Notes: generated from the letters alone by a model not told the origin. DNA of 46,475 nt from Candidatus Nitrotoga sp. HW29 (GCF_924101635.2 NZ_CAKMAA020000039.1:1-46475), one strand, 5' to 3'; shown: positions 7,901 to 14,002, counted from the first letter of the stretch. Numbers and translations are program-made.

Positions 7901-9876
7901 TGCGCATTTCGGCTGAAACGCTCACCCGACACCCTGGCAGCAGATAATTTATTACGGACATTACCGGCAAGATAACTGTCTTTGGTTTCCCAATTGCCGG
8001 TTTGCGGATCGAGGAATACCGCGCCCAACGCTTCGAGCTCCTTCATGGCTTCGCTGCCCGGTTTCCCGAGCAATTGGCCAATCCGGTTTTCTACGACGTG
8101 GCCACACTCGGTCAGGCTGACCAGCAACGCCTCTTCCGAGGTTTCGCAATGATCGACCTTTTTGAACATCCCCACCGTGCGCTGAAAAAAGATGTCTGCC
8201 TTTTCGGCGGTCTGAGTTTCCCCATCCCAGCGTTCCAGCGACATCAGCAACGGCAGATCGGGATCACCTTTGAAAGCGGCCCTGTTTGCCTTGGTGTGGA
8301 TGCTCCCGCATTTTGCGACGAAGTGGTCGTATTCGATATTCAGTGTCAACCGGTAAGCGGCAAGAATCGCCTCATCCCCGGTTTCAACTTGTGACCGAAC
8401 AATCTTGCGTGCCGCATCACGGATACCGCACATGCCAGCGATGCGTTCCAGCGTTTTTTGCGGCGCGATGAATTGCGACGCTTCCAACCCGTCATTTGTT
8501 TCATACACCTTGCCGTCAATCACCCTGAAACCTGGGCGACCCTGGGCGTTGTACTCCAGACGCAAAACAGCTTTTGTTTTTTCAACTTCCCGAATCGCCG
8601 CGTAGATACCTTCCGGCAGCATGGACACCTTTTCGGCCAGTGCGGCTTCAAGGTTGCCCTCGAATATGCAGCCAGTCGATTTCTGGTATCCGTTTTCAGT
8701 CAGTGCAAGCTTGCCGATGACCCATTGAGGGTTCTCGGCAAAATACTGGTTGCACGATATTTGTTGATGTCTCCAGTATTCCCTGCTCTCCCCGTAGATC
8801 GGGGATGTTTCCGGCAGAACGAGTGTTTCCATCCAGCCTTTTTTACTGCTACGCCCTTCCAGCGGTTTTTGCAGCACCAGTATGTCGGTCGTCACTTCGG
8901 TGTTGGCGATTCTCTTGAAAGCGGTATTGGGCAGGCGAACTGCTGCCACCAAATTAGCCTTGCTGCCAAGATATTGCCGCACCTTGTCGTCACACTTGTC
9001 CAGCGTCCCGGAGGACGTGATGAACACAACCAACCCGCCCGGCCTGACAACTTCCATCGCTTTCGCAAAGAAGTAATCGTGGATCAGGAAGTTGGCGTAG
9101 GGAACGTTGCGCAGTTCCGGCACCTGGTAATTCCCGAACGGAACATTCGAGATAGCCAGATCGTAAAACTCATCCGGCAGCTTTGCCGCCTCAAACCCGC
9201 TCTGTATGACGTTTACCCCGAAATCCCCGTAAAGAGCCTTCAGGATGCGCGCCGATAGTTGATCGAGTTCAATTGCTGTGACGGTGCTTTGCTGGGCAAT
9301 CTCCTGCGGCATCGCGCCAAGAAAATAACCAGCACCGGCTGATGGCTCAAGAATGCGGCCACCCTTGAAACCCAACCGTTCCACCATACTCCACGTCGCC
9401 TCGATGACTTCCAGGGCGGTGTAGTGGGCGTTTGGTGTGCTGGCTTCAGCAGATTGGTACTCATCTTCACTCAGCAATGCCTTGAGGCGTTCAGCGCGGG
9501 CAACCCACGATTGTTCTTTCTGGTCATCATTGAATGTTTGCGGAATGCCGCCCCAACCGGTGTAACGGTTGAGCACTTCCCGATCTTCCGTGGTCGCTTG
9601 CCTCTTCTCGGACTCCAGCTTGCGCAGGCATTCGATTGCGGCAATGTTAGCCTCGAATTTGGTGACGTTGCCGGATAAACCGAAAAACGTGACGGCATCG
9701 AGACGCGGCCATACTGCTTTGATTGTTGCGACTTCGGCAGCCAGCGCTTTGGAAAACGGGATGATCTCGGCTTCGCGTTGCGTGACAACCGGCCCTTGCA
9801 AAACAATCGGGGCGTTGTCTTCTGGCTCAAAACCGGGCAACCACATGATTGCCGCAGCGATTGCTTTCAATTTCAT
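4969..9876 (-). CDS. giant N6-adenine-methylase/SNF2-type helicase (DarB-like)
   Basis: A 1635-residue fusion. The N-terminal third is an adenine methyltransferase fold: GRILEPSAGAGYFLG (SAM site) and SNVPFGNYQ at about 242-250 (the NPPF-type catalytic motif). The rest is a superfamily 2 helicase: HVVGAGKTLT (Walker A, about 852), MFVDEAHLFKNL (about 1014), FATGTPVSNSMAEM, and the motif VI region VEQREGRIIRQG (about 1340). A coiled C-terminus follows. Large proteins of this build occur on conjugative elements and phages; P1 DarB protects transferred DNA from host restriction, so anti-restriction is the likely role (inference). An in-frame start at 9990 is rejected because the ATG at 9876 follows a GGAGG and leader copy F. 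Confidence 0.85.
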   Translation of the reverse strand: MKLKAIAAAIMWLPGFEPEDNAPIVLQGPVVTQREAEIIPFSKALAAEVATIKAVWPRLDAVTFFGLSGNVTKFEANIAAIECLRKLESEKRQATTEDREVLNRYTGWGGIPQTFNDDQKEQSWVARAERLKALLSEDEYQSAEASTPNAHYTALEVIEATWSMVERLGFKGGRILEPSAGAGYFLGAMPQEIAQQSTVTAIELDQLSARILKALYGDFGVNVIQSGFEAAKLPDEFYDLAISNVPFGNYQVPELRNVPYANFLIHDYFFAKAMEVVRPGGLVVFITSSGTLDKCDDKVRQYLGSKANLVAAVRLPNTAFKRIANTEVTTDILVLQKPLEGRSSKKGWMETLVLPETSPIYGESREYWRHQQISCNQYFAENPQWVIGKLALTENGYQKSTGCIFEGNLEAALAEKVSMLPEGIYAAIREVEKTKAVLRLEYNAQGRPGFRVIDGKVYETNDGLEASQFIAPQKTLERIAGMCGIRDAARKIVRSQVETGDEAILAAYRLTLNIEYDHFVAKCGSIHTKANRAAFKGDPDLPLLMSLERWDGETQTAEKADIFFQRTVGMFKKVDHCETSEEALLVSLTECGHVVENRIGQLLGKPGSEAMKELEALGAVFLDPQTGNWETKDSYLAGNVRNKLSAARVSGERFSRNAQALEAVIPDDLTPGEIGARIGSTWIPTSDYEAFLDETLECNGNTVTFNQAAGAWNIDTHYSTKSSIAATQTYGTERVNAATLFDQALNQTVPTVHDPDPEDRDKRVVNQKETIAAREKQQSLKEKFQEWLWSDQERALRLARLYNDTFNSVVPRRFDGRHLVLPGYSRIVSLHEHQRDAIWRIVASQLNTLLAHVVGAGKTLTCICAGMELRRLGKASKPMYVVPNHMLHQFAAEFLRAYPGANILIASKDDLQGDKRRQLLSRIATGDWDGVLITHASFERIKMSDGFMEEYIQNEIDLIEDAIRAEKQDRGNRIIKELARAKKAWEAKLAKLSGKNKKDEILSFEQLGIDWMFVDEAHLFKNLWRFSKMTRVAGLPNSNSERAFDMFVKTRSVMAKHKGRAGVVFATGTPVSNSMAEMWVMQRYLQPKTMEAFQVGMFDTWAGNFGESVTALELAPDGRGYRMHTRFAKFVNLPELMSMFGEVADIRTAEMLKLPVPDAHKETVTIKPTDDLKALVQTLVERAEAIRNGNVSPSVDNMLAVTNDGRKAALDMRLIDLFAEVENGKVNHCAEKVFGIWGETMLFRGTQIVFCDLSTPVENGRFSVYQALRQNLVERGVPIEDIAFIHDYESDAAKEELFKAARDGRIRILLGSTQKMGVGTNIQTRLAALHHLDAPWRPSDVEQREGRIIRQGNLNERVRIYRYVTEGSFDAYIWQTLETKARFIAQVMQGDTGMRSAEDVELAALSYAEVKALASGNPLVLEKAGVDTELAKLSLLRSQWDQQQWRNKQELATLPGRIERVQARITGIESDMASRQDVSGSKFLMEVEGKRYTDRAEAGKALLYAVYGVKSGGDRIVGQIAGFRVAVQLSALQEMGGQLVVLGGVEYRCGQAESAQGFVRVLENSLNRMEQWLLEEQENLARTEKRMADIQAEAAKPFDKAARLEWLKQRQREIEAELDLSKGENTAVDETEEIA

Positions 9877-9950
9877 TTGTGCCTCCTTTTTTGACAGCAA
9901 TAAAAAAGGGGACACTTCCCTAACGGGGATTGTGTCCCCGGTAGGGTTTT
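9877..9950 (-). promoter_or_regulatory. repeated intergenic leader, copy F (before the methylase-helicase)
   Basis: CCCTA-C-CGGGGA-CACAA-TCCCCG-T-TAGGG forms a strong nested hairpin. GTGTCCCC plus six Ts then faces AAAAAAGGAGGCAC, covering the Shine-Dalgarno with one C-A mismatch and one T-G. The competing helix GGGGACAC/GTGTCCCC is fully Watson-Crick (8 bp) and is followed directly by the T-tract. Confidence 0.82.
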
Positions 9951-10013
9951 TGAAAAAACTAGATAGTGCTCTGGGCATGAAAAAAATCACTCATGCCCAT
10001 CGCTCCTGTGTTG

Positions 10014-10364
10014 TTACACGTTATTACCGCGCACGACCTCAACCAACCATTCCCTGCGCTTTGTTCGACGGATCAAATAAATACCTGTCAGCAGATGTCC
10101 GCAACAGTCATGCTCGCACCGACAATGCCAAGTGAAAGCCCCTCGAAGAACGTTGGCAACGTCCGCTTCGGATGCGCCTCTTGGTGCTGCTACGGTATAG
10201 ATGCGACCTTCCGCCTCTCCGTTGCTTGTGTCAGTGTTGGCGACGCGCCTGATTTTGAGAATTCGGAATTTACCGACGTACTCATGCTCATCGTCGCCCT
10301 TCCACCCTTCGTTGAATCTGAAGGTTATGCGCTTGTAGCCATCAAAGGTTTTAGGGGTTGGCAT
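10014..10364 (-). CDS. small hypothetical Cys/His-rich protein
   Basis: A 116-residue protein starting MPTPKTFDGYKRITFRF. The second half contains WHCRCEHDCCGHL, a cluster that could bind metal. No family recognised. The start at 10364 has a GGGAGG Shine-Dalgarno and overlaps the end of the upstream 98-residue gene by 14 nt. A longer in-frame version would lie on top of that gene and is rejected. Last of three overlapping small genes served by leader G, followed by about 60 nt and the methylase-helicase leader. Confidence 0.6.
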   Translation of the reverse strand: MPTPKTFDGYKRITFRFNEGWKGDDEHEYVGKFRILKIRRVANTDTSNGEAEGRIYTVAAPRGASEADVANVLRGAFTWHCRCEHDCCGHLLTGIYLIRRTKRREWLVEVVRGNNV

Positions 10365-10647
10365 TGCTGCCTCCCTTGGTGGCCTTTGCGATGGCGGCAC
10401 GGATCTGAACCAACTTGCTGGACATACCTTCTTGCGTTTCGTCCCCATCAAAACCGAGCATAAAGAGTTCGGCCATGATGAGCGCTTCGAGCAAATCAGG
10501 TGCGGCAGCGATGAGTCTTGCATTCGCTGCTGTTTCTGATTCTCCATTCGCCCAGACCGTTGCGATGTGATCGCCATTCTGGTTTGGGAAACGCGCCATG
10601 ATTTCGGTGTTGGCGATGTTATGCCAGGTACCTTGTGTATGCCTCAT
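10351..10647 (-). CDS. small hypothetical phage/plasmid-type protein
   Basis: A 98-residue protein. The centre, NARLIAAAPDLLEALI, is a stretch common in small uncharacterised proteins of phages and mobile elements that begin with a short beta-rich part (here GTWHNIANTEIMARF). Function unknown. Its ATG overlaps the stop codon of the preceding 212-residue gene (ATGA), and its end overlaps the next gene, so the three are translationally coupled. Confidence 0.65.
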   Translation of the reverse strand: MRHTQGTWHNIANTEIMARFPNQNGDHIATVWANGESETAANARLIAAAPDLLEALIMAELFMLGFDGDETQEGMSSKLVQIRAAIAKATKGGSNANP

Positions 10648-11282
10648 TGCACACCTCCTTTCGGAGAGAAGTCATAGAGAACTTCACCGGACACCTTGTC
10701 GTACACCGATGCCCAGTAGCCATCGCTCGCCCATTGCCTTGCCTGATGCAAGGCAATATCGCGCGACTCGGTGTCATATCCCAGCGTTGAGCCACCCTTC
10801 ATTCCCTCGTTGGTACGTGGATCACGAACTGTGGCGACCACATGGTAGTGAGCAGAAGATAAAAGGTTAGCCGCCATGTACAACGTTCTGCCATTTGCAA
10901 CAAAAACGCCTCTCATGGTTTGCGCCTGAAACTTTCCTTTAATGCCGAAGACCTCGCCGATAGGTTCACCTTCTGCGTTTCGTGCCAGCCAACGGCCTTC
11001 GGACACTTTTTCGATCTTGCACAGACTGGAATCTTCGCAGCGATACGATTCATAGCTGCGAATCCTGGATCGACAATCAGTGTGATGCGTCCTGATGTCG
11101 GCTTCCTTGAGTGCAGCCAGGAAAACTGACAAGTCGCAATCCTCTTCCAGATAGGCCGTATCGCCACGTTGGTAGCTGTATGGCGTGATCTGAGAGGCTA
11201 TGCCAAAACTATGCAGGTAGTGTTTCTTGACGGCGAGCCAGCCGTGACCGGGGTCGGCGTAGAAATGAAAAATTTTTTTCAT
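10644..11282 (-). CDS. hypothetical protein
   Basis: A 212-residue protein beginning MKKIFHFYADPGHGWLAVKK. This start resembles small plasmid proteins with a DPGHGW motif seen on conjugative elements, but I cannot name a domain with confidence. It has no signal peptide or membrane segment. The ATG at 11282 is fixed by leader G, whose last bases (GGAGACACCATG) include the start codon inside a perfect 12-bp inverted repeat. First of three overlapping small genes. Confidence 0.65.
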   Translation of the reverse strand: MKKIFHFYADPGHGWLAVKKHYLHSFGIASQITPYSYQRGDTAYLEEDCDLSVFLAALKEADIRTHHTDCRSRIRSYESYRCEDSSLCKIEKVSEGRWLARNAEGEPIGEVFGIKGKFQAQTMRGVFVANGRTLYMAANLLSSAHYHVVATVRDPRTNEGMKGGSTLGYDTESRDIALHQARQWASDGYWASVYDKVSGEVLYDFSPKGGVQ

Positions 11283-11353
11283 GGTGTCTCCTTGCTGTTA
11301 ATAAGCACGGAGACACCATGCCCCTTGCGGGAACGATGTCCCCGGGTTGGTGG
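11283..11353 (-). promoter_or_regulatory. repeated intergenic leader, copy G
   Basis: The strongest Shine-Dalgarno-hiding hairpin of the set. CATGGTGTCTCC and GGAGACACCATG are a perfect 12-bp inverted repeat that includes the start codon, with TGCT/AGCA pairing inside the loop. The upstream GC hairpin is CGGGGA/TTCCCG. The T-tract is absent here (GTGCTTATT), so a terminator form is unlikely in this copy. Confidence 0.8.
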
Positions 11354-11355
11354 AT

Positions 11356-11565
11356 TCAGAACAGCGTCAACGTGCCGGTTGGCAATGTTGTCGGGCGATT
11401 CTTTTTGAGAACTTCCTGCAAAACAGCTTCATCGGACATGCCCGCCTGCAAATGGGTGATGATTTCCGAGAAAAGTGATTTGGCCTGACGCGCCCCTAGT
11501 GACGGGTCTGCGCGAAAAGCATCCAGGGCGATCTTGAGAGCTTTGGGTTTGATTTTTTGTTGCAT
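11356..11565 (-). CDS. small basic hypothetical protein
   Basis: A 69-residue, mostly helical protein (MQQKIKPKALKIALDAF; LGARQAKSLFSEIITHLQAG). It could be a small DNA-binding or regulatory protein, but no family is recognised. Support for a real gene comes from its own leader (copy H), a GGAGG Shine-Dalgarno, and a stop codon 2-3 nt ahead of the next leader. Confidence 0.6.
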   Translation of the reverse strand: MQQKIKPKALKIALDAFRADPSLGARQAKSLFSEIITHLQAGMSDEAVLQEVLKKNRPTTLPTGTLTLF

Positions 11566-11635
11566 GATGCCTCCATACTCGGATGAGCAGAGACACCATG
11601 CCCCTTGCGGGGCATGACATCCCCGCGTGGGTGGT
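11566..11635 (-). promoter_or_regulatory. repeated intergenic leader, copy H (sequence-diverged, pairing kept)
   Basis: The bases around the Shine-Dalgarno differ from other copies, but GGTGTCTCTG still pairs with TGGAGGCATC over all ten positions by using four wobble pairs, and CTC/GAG pairs inside the loop. Upstream, ATGCCCC-GCAA-GGGGCAT is a perfect hairpin with a GNRA loop. No T-tract. Confidence 0.72.
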
Positions 11636-11638
11636 TGG

Positions 11639-11899
11639 CTAATTAACGCAAGCCGGTGCGTCCGCAGCTTTTGCTCTGCGGATGCGCTTCTTTTTCTTTT
11701 CAGCCAGAATGGGAATGGCTATCCCACGCCGGATGAATGTGGGTGTGTCAAGTCCTGCCCAGTTTTGCTCGTTCGGCATTGATGCCGATTTAATCTCGGC
11801 CGCAAGCTTTGCCCTGGCGCGTGAATTGATAAACGCCACCACGACCCGAATGCCCCAATAAACTGCCAATGCGATGCCAAACAAGATCAAGATGCCCAT
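11639..11899 (-). CDS. small single-pass membrane protein
   Basis: An 86-residue protein. Residues 1-24 (MGILILFGIALAVYWGIRVV) form one hydrophobic helix, probably an uncleaved anchor. The rest is cytoplasmic and basic, with EKKKKRIRRAK near the C-terminus. Function unknown. Leader copy I precedes it, and the stop codon is 3-4 nt before leader H. Confidence 0.65.
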   Translation of the reverse strand: MGILILFGIALAVYWGIRVVVAFINSRARAKLAAEIKSASMPNEQNWAGLDTPTFIRRGIAIPILAEKKKKRIRRAKAADAPACVN

Positions 11900-11974
11900 T
11901 TTGTGTCTCCTTTTTGAAATAAAAAAAAGGGGACACGAGCCCTTGTCGGGGACGTGTCCCCGATAGGGTTGTTG
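11900..11974 (-). promoter_or_regulatory. repeated intergenic leader, copy I
   Basis: TCGGGGA-CACG-TCCCCGA is flanked by CCCTA and CAAGGG. Then CGTGTCCCC, eight Ts, and AAAAAGGAGACACA before the ATG. The competing helix CGGGGACACG/CGTGTCCCC is a perfect 9-bp stem followed at once by the T-tract, the best terminator-like copy. Confidence 0.82.
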
Positions 11975-12787
11975 TTACGCTTCGATATCGAAGTTTGCTG
12001 CCCAGCGCGGAAGATCAATCGTCTCGATCTCGCCGTTCGGTTGATAGCCGGGGAACTGTTTGTTTTCCTGGCACCATTTCAGCAACTCAAGCGCGCCGCG
12101 ATACTTTGCACGCCCGACTTCGATCATTTCCTGACTTGCGATGTAACAGGCCGTCGAAAATGGTGCATTCTTTTCCACTGCGATAAAGTGAAAGCTGACC
12201 GTTTTTCCAGTCACCGCCTTCATGCCATCCGTGTAAAAAGCGGCCTGCACGTCATAGCCAAGATTGGCTATCGCTTTGGAGAAACTGTCTTTGCTCGCAC
12301 CGCAGCAGCTTTTAAGGTCTGCCATGCCGTACTCGCACATCCAGTCTGGACGTATCCTGCACGGCAATCCCGTGTAGTCATCAGTCCAGAACAAGGATGT
12401 CTCGGCTTCGCCATCGTTAAGCATTCTGGCTGCGCCCGCATGATTGAAAACGCTTACCCGCATTGCGACAAGTGTGTCCATCTGCTCTGCGGTCAAGGGT
12501 GTCTTGCCCGCATTTTCAACATCCCACTTTGCGGCTGTTTCCTTGCCTTCCTTGGTGCGTCGGTCAAACTTCGGCGCGAGCACATAACCTTTTGAAAAAG
12601 CCTCGGGTTCCAGGATAAAGCTGTGGAATGCCGAACCGAATTCCATTGCTGGCGTTGGCTCGGCTGATCCCGTTTTGTATTGCAGGTAATGTTCGGGAGA
12701 CTTGAGTAACTGAACAATCCCGCTGTGTGATATTGCCTCACCGGAGTGGTAAACCTGTATAGGCAAATGTCTGACGATGCGTTTCAT
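11975..12787 (-). CDS. RecE-like exonuclease (PD-(D/E)XK)
   Basis: A 270-residue protein matching the nuclease domain of RecE/exonuclease VIII. The features are VYHSGEAISHSGIVQLL at the start, AMEFGSAFHSFILEPEAF, the catalytic core CRIRPDWMCEYGMADLKSC (Asp...Asp-X-Lys) at about 143-161, and YDVQAAFYTDGM, which holds the Gln and Tyr typical of this nuclease class. It should degrade the 5' strand of double-stranded ends to make 3' single strands for RecT (3729-4784). A start 11 codons upstream lies in the leader; the ATG at 12787 has a GGAGG and is preferred. Chromosomal RecE is far longer; the single-domain form is usual on mobile elements. Confidence 0.85.
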   Translation of the reverse strand: MKRIVRHLPIQVYHSGEAISHSGIVQLLKSPEHYLQYKTGSAEPTPAMEFGSAFHSFILEPEAFSKGYVLAPKFDRRTKEGKETAAKWDVENAGKTPLTAEQMDTLVAMRVSVFNHAGAARMLNDGEAETSLFWTDDYTGLPCRIRPDWMCEYGMADLKSCCGASKDSFSKAIANLGYDVQAAFYTDGMKAVTGKTVSFHFIAVEKNAPFSTACYIASQEMIEVGRAKYRGALELLKWCQENKQFPGYQPNGEIETIDLPRWAANFDIEA

Positions 12788-12853
12788 TTTGTGCCTCCTC
12801 TTTGAAAAAAAGGGGGACACAAACCCTTGGCGGGGAGGTGTCCCCGCGTGGGT
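12788..12853 (-). promoter_or_regulatory. repeated intergenic leader, copy J (before the RecE-like gene)
   Basis: GCGGGGA-CACC-TCCCCGC is flanked by CCCAC and CAAGGG. TTGTGTCCCCC plus seven Ts faces AAAGAGGAGGCACAA. The competing helix GGGGACAC/GTGTCCCC is perfect and is followed by C and seven Ts. The micro-ORF stop codon lies only a few bases upstream. Confidence 0.8.
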
Positions 12854-12856
12854 GAT

Positions 12857-12937
12857 TTAGTTCAACCCCAGCATCCAGACAATTGGACGGCTGAGGGTGT
12901 AGCCACTGATGCAGCAAGCGATAATGACAAGTTCCAT
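12857..12937 (-). CDS. 26-residue micro-ORF at the head of the recombination operon
   Basis: It reads MELVIIACCISGYTLS followed by RPIVWMLGLN and a TAA. It has the complete leader and GGAG Shine-Dalgarno used by the real genes (copy K), and its stop codon sits at the next leader in the same spacing seen elsewhere. The peptide is hydrophobic with a CC pair. It could be a tiny membrane peptide or a leader peptide whose translation sets the fold of the next leader. Coding is inferred from context only. Confidence 0.5.
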   Translation of the reverse strand: MELVIIACCISGYTLSRPIVWMLGLN

Positions 12938-13011
12938 GGTGTTCTCCTTTTTATGAAAAAAAACGGAGACACCATGACCCTTGCGGGGAACGATATCCCC
13001 GCTGGGTGGTT
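12938..13011 (-). promoter_or_regulatory. repeated intergenic leader, copy K (first of the long unit)
   Basis: GCGGGGA-TATCGT-TCCCCGC, then GGTGTCTCC, G, eight Ts, and AAAAAGGAGAACACC before the ATG of the micro-ORF. The Shine-Dalgarno half is nearly identical to copy A. The 65-bp repeat adjoins it upstream. Confidence 0.8.
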
Positions 13012-13073
13012 ATGACGATTGCTCGTCTTCTGTTTGTTTTGATTGGTCAGCCGCCAATATCAGCTCAAGGCAT
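13009..13073 (-). repeat. 65-bp direct repeat, copy 2 (head of the recE-recT-ssb unit)
   Basis: Matches 1842-1906 with two differences over 65 bases, in the same orientation and in the same place relative to a leader. Includes ATTGG-N7-CCAAT. Likely a shared promoter or antitermination/regulator site for the two units. Beyond 13073 the sequences diverge. Confidence 0.75.
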
Positions 13074-13129
13074 TAAGCACATGAAGCAAGATGAGGCAGA
13101 CACTACACCGGTTTTATTCTTTCTTCCAT

Positions 13130-13142
13130 GCGGATAATCCGC
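13130..13142. promoter_or_regulatory. palindrome between divergent units
   Basis: GCGGAT-A-ATCCGC, a perfect 6+1+6 palindrome, lies between the leftward recombination unit and the rightward regulator gene at 13244. A candidate operator. Confidence 0.35.
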
Positions 13143-13243
13143 AAAATCGCCGACTTTCGATCAGATTTTCCTGAAGCACTGTTTCACTATCAGCCTTTGT
13201 ATTAGCGCTGTTGTTTTGTTCCTCAACCGCAAAGGAGAGATTC

Positions 13244-14002
13244 TTGGAAAACGGTAAAGCAGTAAAAGGCGCACCCAGAAAAAAAGCTGATGAATTCAGC
13301 AATCCATTCCTGACCCAGGAGGTGAAGATACATTCGTCACCTGCCCAGGCTGTCTTTGAAAATGGTTTCGAGAAATGCGATTCGGCACTGCGTAGCTTGA
13401 GCGTTGTTCTGCCAGCCGTCCTCAAAAGCGATAACGAAATAATGACCGTCAATGGCGCGGTCGATCACCTGATCAACAATGCGTTTGTGAATCTGCGCAA
13501 CGAAAGCGCGCGGCTCAAGAAAATCGCCGAGGACAACGGCATTGAAATTGGCAGGGTGAATTACACCAACGTCACAACTTATCAGGCCAAAATTACCTGC
13601 AACAAATCCGGCCAGTATCTGCAAATGATCCGCGAACTCGACAGGTTGATGGAATTGGTGCATTCAACATGGCTTGCCGGATTCATCGCCGACGATGCGA
13701 AAGGCGCATTGGAGCGGCAATGGCGCAGGAAAACGCTGGGGGTTTCGGCAGAAATTTCTGCGATCCTGGCGCGCGCGTTCACTGCCGCGCAGAAGCTCAA
13801 GCATGATGCTCAGGCAGAATCCGGCCATGCGGCAACGGAAATCCCCGCAGACGAGGTAGTAGAAATACCCAAGAAAAAGTCGCGCAAGACGAAAACCAAG
13901 ACACCTGACAGCACGGAAACGAGCACGCCATTGATGGGCGAGGATGCCTGTCTGGCGGAACAGGCGACGAAAGACGATGGCCTAATGGCAGCTACTTTAT
14001 AG
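13244..14002 (+). CDS. AcaB-like / PFL_4669-type conjugative element regulator
   Basis: A 252-residue protein. The middle (ELDRLMELVHSTWLAGFI, then GALERQWRRKTLGVSAEI) resembles the DUF1845/PFL_4669 family found next to transfer genes in integrative elements and A/C plasmids, where AcaB is an activator in the transfer regulatory circuit. The C-terminus is a Lys/Thr-rich tail (KKKSRKTKTKTP). I place the start at a TTG (13244-13246) because AAAGGAGAG (13231-13239) sits at ideal distance; an earlier in-frame TTG at 13211 has no such site. It is divergent from the recombination unit, a fitting place for its regulator. Family call is from memory of motifs and moderate. Confidence 0.55.
   Translation: MENGKAVKGAPRKKADEFSNPFLTQEVKIHSSPAQAVFENGFEKCDSALRSLSVVLPAVLKSDNEIMTVNGAVDHLINNAFVNLRNESARLKKIAEDNGIEIGRVNYTNVTTYQAKITCNKSGQYLQMIRELDRLMELVHSTWLAGFIADDAKGALERQWRRKTLGVSAEISAILARAFTAAQKLKHDAQAESGHAATEIPADEVVEIPKKKSRKTKTKTPDSTETSTPLMGEDACLAEQATKDDGLMAATL

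Noticed and set aside
45-13011. CRISPR array or ordinary dispersed repeat
   Set aside because: The repeated units are separated by whole genes of differing length, always abut start codons, and vary in ways that keep base pairing; no spacers and no cas genes.
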